This document shows, piece after piece, positions 1-12,500 of a DNA stretch of 64,000 nucleotides. Under the pieces are notes generated by a model. That model saw nothing but the letters and a program-made list of their open reading frames with translations, made no database searches and was not told where the DNA came from. The DNA is from Gordius sp. MW1 (taxonomy: Eukaryota; Nematomorpha; Gordioida; Gordea; Gordiidae): contig OZ038528.1 in the NCBI GenBank assembly GCA_964036665.1, positions 1,364,001 through 1,428,000 of the forward strand. The letters are read 5' to 3'. The position numbers were made by a program, and so were the translations under genes. How positions within the stretch are numbered: position 1 is the first letter of the stretch; every line of letters begins with the position of its first letter.

Positions 1-209
1 CCCAACGGGGGACTGGGGTCTATTTTTCTTGGTCGACTTCTAGGCTTAGGCGAAATATGAAAAACAAACCAGAGTCATTTAGACGACTAATATATGTTTT
101 TCTTAGTCGACCACTCAGCTTAGTCGAAATTTGAGAAACAGACCAGAGTCGACCTCTGATCCTTGTTGAACAAAAGGTCGACCAAAAAACCCAGCCCTTT
201 TTACAACAC
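1..209. mobile_element. MITE family B, left end cut by window
   Basis: The right end reads CCCAGCCCTTTTTACAACACT, the inverse of the start of other copies (TAGTGTTGTAAAAACGGCTG). The interior has the family's repeated GGTCGAC/GTCGACT motifs. The first 18 bases (CCCAACGGGGGACTGGGG) are not part of the element; they match 9263-9280 in the GC-rich minisatellite. Confidence 0.7.
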
Positions 210-216
210 TGCTAGC

Positions 217-366
217 CATGGGCGTTGCCACCGTTGGAATTAGAGGGGGCGATAATGATTTAGGGAGGGGCAAAATGAATTTTCAAATTTTAGCCATAAT
301 TTCAATAAATTTTTGGATCCATAGGGGGGGGGGCAGCCGCCCCTCCCTGCCTCCCCCCCCCCCCTC
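217..366. mobile_element. MITE family A copy, right end missing
   Basis: It starts CATGGGCGTTGCCACC and has the family body (GGAATTAGAGGGGGC, a GGGAGGGGCAAAATGA block, GGGGCAGCCGCCCCTCCCTG). It stops in a C run without the expected GGCTACGCCCATG terminus. It abuts the family B element to its left and ends about 40 bases before a coding exon. Confidence 0.75.
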
Positions 367-406
367 AACTCTCTTTTCAATTATATTTTTATCAATTTTT
401 TACTAG

Positions 407-561
407 CGATGACTCCATTGGGATACGTTATATTGTCGATAGCCACGTTATTGTCCCTCTTCACTTGCCTGGTTTTCATGGATGAGCTCTATTTCATCCA
501 CGTCAAAGTGCCTTACAAATCACACAAGGAGCGCCTGTATTGGCTAATCGGCATTTTTCCG
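407..561 (+). CDS. SLC51A: OSTalpha exon with first visible transmembrane helix
   Basis: The acceptor TTTTTTACTAG precedes 407 and the donor CCG|GTAATT follows 561, which gives phase 0. It encodes one hydrophobic helix (VILSIATLLSLFTCLVFM) and the charged loop before IGIFP. The ATG at 409 is in frame, but the acceptor and the short N-terminus suggest an earlier exon outside the window. Confidence 0.85.
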
Positions 562-3500
562 GTAATTTTCTTACCATTTAACACCCAGTATTTTTGTGTA
601 AATTGCCAAGTATTTTAGTCTAAAACGCTCAGTTTGGCGAGTTTGAGTTAAAAGCACCCTAAACATACGTTAATGAGCTCGGGAACGGATTAAAGAGATT
701 ACATTTTTATTTTGAGCACATCAGCCTGACAGTGTTGTAAAAAGGGCTGGGATTTGTTTGGTCGGCCTTTGGTTTTAGTCGCCTCATAAGCAGACCAAAA
801 AAAATTTGGTTTATTTTTCTTGGTAGACTTTTAGGCCTAGTCGAAATTTGAAAACCAGACCGTAATCGTCCGAGTCTTAGTTAAACCAAGGGTCGACCAA
901 ACGAAACCTAGCCGTTTTTACAACACTAACATCACCCTACGTCGTAAATAATTAATTTATTAATTGCTATGCAATTTATGGGATCGTTTTTTGGTGTCCG
1001 TCGTCCGTCGTCCGTTACCCTATCTATTTGCATTGGGTATATTAGGTTATCGCTTTTTTAAATTAATGGATGAGAAAGAGGTGCCCCACCCCTCATCTCT
1101 ATCTCCCTCGCTGTGTTATTTTTTAAATTAATGCATAAGAGGTGCCCCACCCCTCATCTCTATCTCCCTCGGTGTGTTATATATAAGATTTGTTAAATTA
1201 TCTATTATATAATAAACATAGATAAAAGTTGTGCTATGCAATTTAACTAGTTATATAATAAACATAAATAAAAGTTGTTTACTTTTAATTGCTATGCAAT
1301 TTAACTAGTTTTGGTTATATAATAAATATAGATAAAAGTTGTTTACTTTTAATGCTATGCAATTTAACTAGTTATAAATAAACATAAATAAAAGTTGTTT
1401 ACTTTTTAATTGCTATGCAATTTAACTAGTTTTGGGGTTAGAATCCCGGAGTTTTTTTTGACTCTTATGATTGTTCTTGTTACTATCATTGATAATAAGA
1501 ATTTTTGGCCGTCCGCTGGCTGCTGACCAATGAAAAAAATGACCATTGGCCAAAATGTGAATCGAAATTATTTTTTTCGTTTTTTTTGACTACTATAATT
1601 GTTCCTGTTTCTACCATTGCTATTATGACTTTTTGGCCGTCCGCTGGCTGCTGACCAATGTTATATAATAAACATAAATAAAAGTTGTTTACTTTTAATT
1701 GCTATGCAATTTAACTAGTTTTTGGGTTAGAATCCCGGAGTTTTTTTTGACTTTTATGATTGTTCTTGTTACTATCATTGATAATAAGACTTTTTGGCCG
1801 TCCGTTGGCTGCTGACCAATGAAAAAAATGACCATTGGCCAAAATGTGAATCCGAGTTTATTTTTTCGTTTTTTTTGACTATTATGATTGTTCCTGTTAC
1901 TACCATTGCTATTATGACTTTTTGGCCGTCCGCTGGCTCCTGACCGATGGAAAAAATGACCATTGGCCAAAATGTGAATCGAAATTATTTTTTTCGTTTT
2001 TTTTGACTATTATGATTGTTCCTGTTCCTACCATTGCTATTATGACTTTTTGGCCGTCCGCTGGCTGCTGACCAATGGAATAAAATGACCATTGGCCAAA
2101 ATGTGATTCGAAAACTTTTATTTCGTTTTTTTTGACTATTATGAATTTATATCCACTTTTATTGTGTCCTGGCTGCTGACCAATGGAAAAAAATGACCAT
2201 TGGCCAAAATGTGATTCGAAAATTTTTTTTTCGTTTTTTTTTACTCTTGTGAATTTATATCCACTTTTACCGTGTGCTGGCTGCTGACCAATGGAAAAAA
2301 ATGACCATTGGCCAAAATGTGAATCCGAGTTTATTTTTTCGTTTTTTTTGACTATTATGATTGTTCCTGTTACTACCATTGCTATTATGACTTTTTGGCC
2401 GTCCGCTGGCTCCTGACCGATGGAAAAAATGACCATTGGCCAAAATGTGATTCGAAATTTTTTTTTTTCGTTTTTTTTGACTTATGAATTTATATCCACT
2501 TTTACCGTGTCCTGGCTGCTTACCAATGAAAAAAATGACCATTGGCCAAATTTTATATATAACCTAAAAATTTATTATAGATGGTCTAACAGACAGCCAA
2601 CTATGTAATATATATTTTTAACCTTATAAATGCATATATATTTTTTTATTGGGTTAATATATTTCATTTAATTAGATTGTGATTTCATAGAAAACCTAAA
2701 AAGTAATATTTAAAAAAATAATATAGGTATTAGATTCTAATTTACGATAAAATATATCGATAGAAACTAACACAAAATTCGAAACCTCCTTCAAAGGTAT
2801 AAGCATAGCCCGTTATTTCTAATTAAATTGAATCTACTATTAAACTCAGACACGAATTTTTACTTTATTAGATGGCGCGCGTAAGTTTATATAATTAGTA
2901 AAATTTTTCTACGTGTCATAGATATTACACCGCACGTGTGGCAGGGAAATGTCCGATATTTTTAAAATGAAAAGGTATTTTAGGAATCTGAAAAGGTTAT
3001 TTTACCCCCGGCCGCCCTGGGCACCTACGGGTAAAGTTTCGAGCGAATCGGGCTGGTAGTTTAAGAATTTAGCCCTTTTTTAAAACTAAAAAAAAACTTT
3101 TTTTTAAATTTTTTTTTTACATTAAATTAATATTTTGTTTTTGTTAATACCATTGATAATATGACTTTTTGACCGTCCGCTGGCTACTGACCGACGAAAT
3201 ATATTGATTTTCTAAACATAAAACACACCTTTATTATTTCATCATCTATATAAATAACATAATAACTTCTACTATTTTAAAGCCAGCATGGTATAGTGGT
3301 TATAGCGCCGGCTTGTGAACTGGAGGTGTGGGGTTCAAGTCAGGAAGTGGACAAATTTTTTTTTAATTTTTTTAAATTAAATTAATATTTGTTCATGTTA
3401 ATACCAATGATAATATGAATTTTTGACCGTCCGCTGGCTACTGACCAATAAAAAAATGACCATTGGCCAAATAAATCGAAATTTTTTTTCGTTTTTGAAT

Positions 3501-6500
3501 TGGTTAACATTGATAATTACCCTATGTCCTCCCCTACAAGGGCCTATAACTAATTAACTAATTATTTTGCATCTAATACCCCCTATAGGCATTCTCGCCC
3601 CTTCCCACCTTTCTCGCCCATAAATTGCATAGCAAATATGCTACGTTTATACGGAGTATAGAAGAGTTCCCCCTTCCCCTCTTCCCTTCCCCTCTTCCCT
3701 TCCCCTACTCCCCTTCCCTTCTCCCCCTTCCCACGAGGGCCGAAGGCCCGAGTTTTAATTAATAAGTCTCTATTTTTTCTTGTTTTCTAAATGAAAACGG
3801 ATGCGTTCGAGATTATCTGGTTTTTTTTACTTATTCTTATGAATATTATTTAGACGAGAGAATTGTATGTTTTTATTGATTTTTCGATAATAATTAATTC
3901 CCCCGTTCCGTGTGTGTTAGTTAAATGCCTCTTTAGCGATGTTTAAGGGACTAAGAGGTATTATCGTATGACAGGCCCTGCTCTTTATTCCATAATAGTA
4001 GGCATGCTTATTTTCAAATTATTATTTTTGAACGCGCTCAATGAATATAATGTACATCATTAAATTAAGTGCTATAACAATTCTTAGGCTTTGTCCTTTC
4101 TGCACTTTTAAAGTTTTTAGTTGCAAAAGTTTTGTTTGCAATAAGAAATGTCAATTTTTACCTTAAAGACTATTTTGTAATCCCATTGAATTGATATATG
4201 AAGGGATTATTAACGAACTATCGTCTTTTTTATTAATTCTAATCTAAAGACGCGAAGAAAAAAAATACCACGAAAATAAGTTTAGAGATATATTTTAGTT
4301 TCTACATTTTTCCTTCTTTTTAATTGCTATGCAATTTATGGGCTCACTTTCCATTTTGTTTGTCCGCCTATTCGGCGTGCGCACCGAACGTGGATGTCAC
4401 GCACCGAGTGTTTTGTTTTGTTTACTTTTGATTTTTGTTAATTTAACCAGTTTTTTTTTTTTTTTTTGAGATGATATCTTTTATTAAATGAAACTATATA
4501 TACTATAAAAATTATATGCGAGGTAAACATTCAAAAATTGCGATCGCGTTGAAATGACAAATTATAATTCCGATTTTCTGTTTTAAAAAAAAAGTTTCCC
4601 TTTTGTCAAGGGTATTGGCAGCTATACGGCGCCCCAATTCTTTCAGGAGGCCTTGGGTTTTAGGCCCTATTGTTGCAAGGGTAGTGGTGACTATAGGGCA
4701 GAAAAGGAGTGAGGAATTAAGTTCTGCGTATTTAGCTGACTTTTTTCTTTCAGAATCGACAAGGGGGTCTTTGTTATGGTTTGAGGGTGCAAAGGCATCC
4801 GGACAAGTGTAGTCCCATGCTAGGCATAGCCCTTTTGCCCATGGGATGAGGGTCTGTCCATCGGGTCTCTTCTTGTCGCTAAGGCAAAGACCATTAGGCT
4901 CCAATTGGGAGGGAAAGCCAGCCTTATTGAATGTCTTCTGTAGAAGAGCATTAACAGATGTGTGACGTAAAAATCTGGCCTTATTCCAATCCCGGGTTTT
5001 TTTTTGACTATTATGATTGTTCCTGTTACTACCATTGCTATTATGACTTTTTGGCCGTCCGTTGGGTGCTGACCAATGAAAAAAATGACCATTGGCCAAA
5101 ATGTGAATCCAAGTTTATTTTTTCGTTTTTTTTTGCCTATTATGATTGTTCCTGTTACTACCATTGCTGCCTGTTACTACCATTGCTATTATGACTATTT
5201 GGCCGTCCGTTGGCTGCTGACCAATGGAAAAAAATGACTATTGGCCAAAATGTGAATCCAAGTTTATTTTTTCGTTTTTTTTTCGCCTATTATGATTGTT
5301 CCTGTTACTACCATTGATAATAAGACTTTTTGGCCGTCCGTTGGCTGCTGACCGATGGAAAAAATGACCATTGGCCAAAATGTGAATCCAAGTATATTTT
5401 TTCGTTTTTTTTCGACTATTATGATTGTTCCTGTTACTACCATTGCTATTATGACTTTTTGGCCGTCCTTTGGGTGCTGACCAATGAAAAAAATGACCAT
5501 TGGTCAAAATGTGAATTCAAGTTTATTTTTTTCGTTTTTTTTTCGCTAACATTGATTTATAGACCATCTAATTTTTTGTTTTGTTTTTTGGTTTGACTCT
5601 TATAAATTTATATCCACTTTTACCGTGTCCTGGCTGCTGACCAATGAAAAAATGACCATTGGCCAAAATGTGATTCGAAAATTATTTTTTCGTTTTTTTG
5701 ACTATTATGAATTTATAACCACCTCTACCCTGTCCTGACCAATGAAAAAAATGCCTTTTACCATTTTTGAATATCTATACTATTTTATTTTTAGATATCT
5801 TATTAATAGATCTAATGATTATTACATCTTATTTTTAAAAGTCATATTTTTTAATATCTAACGCATTTTTATATATTAATTGCTATGCAATTTATGGGCT
5901 CGTTTTTTGGTTGTCCGTTGTCCGTTACCCTCCCTATCTATTTGCATTGGGTATATTAGGTTATCGCTTTTTTAAATTAATGCATGAGAAAGAGGTGCCC
6001 CACCCCTCATCTCTATCTCCCTCGGTGTGTTATATATAAAATTTGTTAAATTATCTATTATATAATAAACATAAATAAAAGTTGTTTACTTTTAATTGCT
6101 ATGCAATTTAACTAGTTATATAATAAACATAAATAAAAGTTGTTTACTTTTAATTGCTATGCAATTTAACTAGTTTTTGTTATATAATAAACATAGATAA
6201 AAGTTGTTTACTTTTAATGCTATGCAATTTAACTAGTTATATAATAAACATAAATAAAAGTTGTTTACTTTTTAATTGCTATGCAATTTAACTAGTTTTG
6301 GGGTTAGAATCCCGGAGTTTTTTTGACTCTTATGATTGTTCTTGTTACTATCATTGATAATAAGAATTTTTGGCCGTCCGCTGGCTGCTGACCAATGAAA
6401 AAAATGACCATTGGCCAAAATGTGAATCGAAATTATTTTTTTCGTTTTTTTTGACTATTATGATTGTTCCTGTTTCTACCATTGCTATTATGACTTTTTG

Positions 6501-9500
6501 GCCGTCCGCTGGCTGCTGACCAATGTTATATAATAAACATAAATAAAAGTTGTTTACTTTTAATTGCTATGCAATTTAACTAGTCTTAGGGTTAGAATCC
6601 CGGGTTTTTTTGACTCTTATGATTGTTCTTGTTACTATCATTGATAATAAGACTTTTTGGCCGTCCGTTGGCTGCTGACCACTGAAAAAAATGACCATTG
6701 GCCAAAATGTTAATCCGAGTTTATTTTTTCGTTTTTTTTTTTACTATTATGATTGTTCCTGTTACTACCATTGCTATTATGACTTTTTGGCCGTCCGCTG
6801 GCTCCTGACCGATGGAAAAAATGACCATTGGCCAAAATGTGAATCGAAAATATTTTTTTCGTTTTTTTTTTTACTATTATGATTGTTCCTGCTCCTACCA
6901 TTGCTATTATCACTTTTTGGCCGTCCGCTGGCTGCTGACCAATGGAATAAAATGACCATTGGCCAAAATGTGATTCGAAAACTTTTTTTTCGTTTTTTTT
7001 TGACTATTATGAATTTATATCCTCTTTTACCGTGTCCTGGCTGCTGACCAATGGAAAAAAATGACCATTGGCCAAAATGTGATTTGAAAAATTTTTTTTC
7101 GTTTTTTTACTCTTATGAATTTATATCCACTTTTACCGTGTCCTGGCTGCTGACCAATGGAAAAAAATGACCATTGGCCAAAATGTGATTCGAAAATTTT
7201 TTTTTCCGTTTTTTTGGCTATCATTGACTTATAGAGTATCTGTTGGTACTGACCAATAGAGAAAAAGTGACCATTGGCCAAATTTTTGAATTTTTTAATT
7301 AAAAATTGTTCAAATTCAACAAAACATTTCTCCCAACAATTCTGCAAATTCTTAACATTGTGTTGTTTTATAATATAATGTTTGTTAGACCCATAATCAA
7401 TAAAAACTAATGTAATACGCAACTAGATGCAAACACTAAATCTAACCCTAACCCTTGCCTATATTACATTTTGCCTATATCATTTTGCCTATAATGGAAA
7501 ATTTGTATAAATAATTAATTAATCATTAGGCATTTAATACCCCCCTATAGGCATTCTCGCCCCTTCCCACCTTTCTCGCCCATAAATTGCATAGCAAATA
7601 TGATACATTTATACGAAGTACAGATGAGTCGTCCCCCCTTCCCCTCTTCCCTTCCCTTCTCCCCCTTCCCACGAGGGCCGAAGGCCTTAGTTTAAATTTT
7701 ATTTTCAAAAAATTTTATTATAAGTCACAATAGGAATTATCCCAATTTAATAACATTTTACATTAACCAAAAGTAAGTTATTAAATTTTATCATTTTTAG
7801 ATGTGCGGTCGTAACAGGCAATCCAATTCTCTATTATTATTAAAAAGTTGATTAATTAATTTTATAATTTCTAATTTCCGCCTGTTGTTATTTTAATTGA
7901 AACTATTTTCTAACACTTAAAATTAACCTAATATTTAGGTTTAAAATTGCAGTTGTCATAATTGAAAATTACAACTAGATAATCAATATATTAGAATTAT
8001 TATTATATAGCAATTAAAAGGGGAAAGGGGAAAATTATTCCTTCGTCATTTTATATTGATTTTTATTTCAATGGCGCTATGCCAAGGTTAAACCCCTACC
8101 CCTATCTTCCTCTCTTATCCGCCCACCGCTAGGGGGCGGGAGTGGAGGAGATGAAGATTATTTCACAATATTAGGTTAATTTTAAGTGTTAGAAAATAGT
8201 TTCAATTAAAGTAATAACATTAAACATGCATAATACGTCATCATATTTCATGGATATTGAAAAGATTTATATATGGAAGAGAATACCAATAGTTTTATAT
8301 TAATAGTAGTAGCCAGAATTTAATTTAACATCAATTGGTCTGGTTATTTTTATAACCCCCTCCTTGCCTTTTATATTTTAGCAAATAAATTAATATAAAA
8401 TTAGTAATACACTAAAGAAAGCCTAACCTAGACGGTAACAAACATTATATTATAAAACATCACAATGTTAAGATTTTGCAGAATTGTTGGGAGAAATTTT
8501 TTGTTGAATTTGAACAATTTTTAATTAAAAAAAGTCGAACAAAATTTTAACAGCAATAGAAGATTTTAATATACATGCTATTATTAATATAAGTATATAA
8601 AAGTGAGATAATCGTTAAATATCATTGATTAAGCCGTTAATAAGTGTAGGGACACAGGGACCCATATCAGTAAAGGCATAGGGTTCTTTAGGGGGTGGGG
8701 CACAAGGTAATTATCAATGTTAACAAATTCAAAAACGAAATTAAAATTTCGATTCACAATTTAGTCAATGGTCATTTTTTTCATATTTTGAATTAATAAT
8801 AGAATTTTTAAAGTATATTTGATTATTTTAATGTTCACATTTCATTTTACAAAACAATCCCTTGTTACATGGCCAGCTTCTGCCAAATTAAAAAAATACT
8901 ATCTTTTTCTTCTTCAAATTTTTATCACATGCAAAACATACGTTATAAAACGGCGAGTAAAATTGAGGTTTTAAATTTAAATGAATTTTATTTTTTTTTT
9001 ACAAAAAAGTAGATTTTTATGTGTAACTAGCATGAGAGTAGTCAAGGGGGAAACCCTAGCAATTATCCTACCCCCTATAGGCATTCTCGCCCCTTCACAC
9101 CTTTCTCGCCCATAAATTGCATAGCAAATATGCTACATTTATACGTAGAATAGATGAGTCGTCCCCTCTTCCCTTCCCCCCCCCCTTCCCTTCTCCCCCT
9201 TCTCCGGGGGTCTGGGGGCGGAGCCCCCAGGAAATGGGGGTTTGGGGGCTACGCCCCCAACGCCCAACGGGGGACTGGGGGGGCGGAGCCCCCAGCAGGG
9301 GGTTTGGGGGCGAAGCCCCCAGACGTGCGTTTATTTAATAGCTAAAAGCCAATATAAAATCAATTTGTATCTAACTAGTTATTATTATTATCGATACACC
9401 AAAAATATAATAATCATTTTTCTACGAGCGATATCGAGGTAATCCAAAAAATATTTGCTAAATCACGTAAATAAAATAACAATCTTAATTCGATATAATA

Positions 9501-12500
9501 ATAAACCAAAACGCGATGGTAATTAAAATCGCTCGCTCGAGATGGGTAATAAAATCTATTTTTATTCTAGTGGTAAAAGCCAATCGAAAAGATAATTAAA
9601 ACAAGTAAGCGGGGGGGGGACAAATAACGAAAAACAAATCAACTAATAAAACCAATGTGGAACACCACAACTATCTTTTAGAATTTTCTGGCGTCGCACT
9701 ATAATATCACAAAGGCTATGGACAAATATAATTTGTCGCATAACCATAGATCAATTTTAGAGAAGTGTACCTTTTTCCGCCATTTTAAAACGTGCAAGAA
9801 TAAGGGAAGGACATATAAATTACAGTATTTTTGGTTAAATAAAAGTGTTTTTAAACTTAACAAAAAATATTAAACATTAAAAACAGCATTTGAAATATAT
9901 ACACATGAGCATAGCCCCCCCCCCTAATGACAAAAAAAAATTTATGTGCCACCCCCCCTAATGGAACCCTTAAACGTTTGCCCCCCCCCTAAAGCAAAAC
10001 CTGGCTACGCCCATCTATATCCATTTACAAAATTCATAAATATAAAAAATAAAAATACTGTGTTGATGTGATGTCAAAGCAATTTAATGTCATCTGCATT
10101 TTATAAAATAATCATTTGTTAACATTCTTTTTTATTTATTAACCAATGAGGAGGGTAAATTCTCTTTTCTGTATTAACACTGAGATACACTGCATAAAGA
10201 CATGGGAGATAGTTAAATTCCAAATGGCGGATTTAATGGGATGGGATACACATTTTATTATACCATATAAAACATATGACATGGGCAGTCTATTTTCATA
10301 TTTTTAGTGTTAGTGAATCGATAAATTTATGATATATGCTTGTTATCACGTTTTACTTTTCACATTCTAGTAAACATTAATTGAATTAGGCTATGATTTA
10401 GGTATACCCTGTTCAAACCTTGCGAAGTTTGATAAAACGTTACAAAAATATCAATAATAATAAAATCAATGATCAATATATCCAAATCTAGGCATAAATA
10501 GTTTTATGAAGCTTGTATAATCAGTAAAAATAGTCAATCTCTACGCATCCGAATTAAGTCTTGCTCGTTCGCTTCTTAATTTAGCTTAACCATCATTGCT
10601 CCTTTACAAATTCATGACCTTGGTGACATCGTAAAATGTCTTATCTAACACATTTTTTCTCCCCCTAAAATCCGTAATGTCATCTTTCTTTTTGCCCGTT
10701 CCTCCTCACAGATCCCAACGGATCTCTTGTCATTTAGTCACAAAATTTGTTTGAAAAATGCGATAAAATTTATTATTATCTATCACTCGGATGTTACGAA
10801 TTTGCTTGTAAATTTAACATTCAATTCTCGCTCTGCCTAGCTGTGGCGAAAAAACTCGGCCCGTTTTGTGTTGAATCTCCGTCGGGATTTATTTACGTTG
10901 TGAAAGGCGAAGGGGAATTTACGTTGTAAAAACCTCTTTTTTTTAAATAAATTTTAACGATTTCTTTTGTGACATTTTCCTTGTTGTTCCATAATAACTT
11001 TTATATGGGGCTCTTCGCATGTTGTCTTGGCTTTTAAAGTGAAATTTAACAGTGAATTTGTGGATTGAAAGAGTAAATTTTTGTTGTGATTGAACTAGCG
11101 TAATAAAAAGGGTTTAGGAATTGTATTTTAGTGACTTATTGAGAATAACATTTTTGACGGTTATAATAGAAGAGGCTACAAATAACGTTAGTTTCCCATT
11201 TAAAAGTCGTCGTTGTAAAATTTGCAATATTAAATTTGTATATTACTGAAAAATTTTGAATTTATAAATGAGAAGTTGATGTTAACTGAGCTCGCTGCAT
11301 TCCATCCCTGTCAATACATGGCATTAATAATAATTTAATTAAGGTGACTAAAACACTCACTCCTAATAATTTTGTCGGGACCATCTGATTGAATTCGCGC
11401 GAACAGTAACACAGCTCTACAACAAAAAACTTGTGTTGTAGAACGGCTGGGTTTTGTTTGGTTAGTCTTAGTTAAACCAAAGGTGGACCAAACAAAACAC
11501 AGTCGTTCTATGGCACTACTATATAACTATACAACTACATTGAATTAAGGTTGTTAATCATAAAACGTTAAAATATAAATTTCCATATTTAGGGGGGAAT
11601 AGACACGTGATTTTTTTGTTATTGTTGGGGTTTCAAAAACTTGCTGCTTTCCCACATTTAAATAATATTTTATTTTACTATACAGGTTTATTCGATGACA
11701 TCTCTGCTCGGGATATATGTGCCTCGGGCCGGTGTGCTAGTGGACTTTGTGGCCTCTGTGTAAGTTATATGTTGTAGCTATGCCGTCTTATTTTTTTTAA
11801 TTTTATCTAAATATGCCTAAATATCCTTTTTAGACAGACTATTGTTACTAAAATCTAGTTTTTTTATTATTATTATTAATCAATAAAGCAGGGGGGGGGG
11901 TTTCGAGTTAGGACCCCCCCCCCCATTGGCAAAAAAAGAATTTTTTTTAAATTATACGGAAAAAAATATTGAATATGAGGGTAAAAATCTCTAAAAAAAT
12001 TAATAGGAGTCTTGTGTGTGTTGCGCATATAGAAATATATTATCTTAATTAATTTGATATTTAATTTTAGATGAATTTTACTAATTATAACATTAACAAA
12101 AAATTTATGTCCCGAATGCGTGCTTTCTAATAAGAAGAAATTTAATTCCTAATTATTTCTCTAAAAAACTATCTCAACCTCTAAAATAAACTGGGAAATG
12201 CTGATACAAGCCAAATTTTAGCAACGGGGTGAACTTGGGCTTATAATTTCATTTAAACGGTCCCGGGCGGGACAATTATTGGTTCTGGTGGAAAATATAA
12301 GCCTAAAAGGCCAATGCAAGTGTTTAGTTTAAACAATGGCCGTAATTAGCGCAAACGCAAACAGAAAAATTGAAAAGAGCTCCTTGCAATTTGCGTCTCT
12401 GAAAATATTAGTAATGCATTTTTGACGAAAAACCCATCGTACATATTTAATTTATATAATTTTAATAAGTTTTTGTTTCATCGAAATTCTTTGACACAAA

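Larger units (their letters stand above)
562..11685 (+). other. 11.1-kb repeat-packed intron of the OSTalpha gene
   Basis: It starts GTAATT and ends TTTACTATACAG. It contains MITEs, three blocks of SINE-tail satellite (1440-2560, 4990-5760, 6300-7250), two 60-bp-unit tandem arrays, a retroelement fragment, nested foldbacks (7290-8531), a hairpin minisatellite (9206-9325) and plain AT-rich DNA elsewhere. No exon was found inside it, although a small one could be missed. Confidence 0.75.

Noticed and set aside
1695-2542. Minus-strand frames repeating peptides such as MVIFFIGQQPTDGQK
   Set aside because: They are translations of the SINE-tail satellite. The same peptide recurs in several frames at each block and has no start, splice or family support.
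3282-3350. Functional tRNA-His gene
   Set aside because: T and acceptor stems do not pair and the anticodon loop has an extra base. It is better explained as a SINE head.
5238-5596. Similar frames on both strands in satellite block 2
   Set aside because: Again a by-product of the tandem repeat; open frames follow from the unit length, not from coding selection.
7441-7455. CTAACCCTAACCC resembling telomere repeat
   Set aside because: Only about two units, inside a repeat-rich intron. Too short for a telomere or an interstitial array.
9117-9442. Three overlapping plus-strand frames rich in Gly and Pro
   Set aside because: They arise from the GC-rich minisatellite and the CT-rich module.
10747-10929. 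Plus-strand 60-codon frame
   Set aside because: Lies in intron 1; the peptide is unrelated to the transporter and lacks flanking splice sites in phase.
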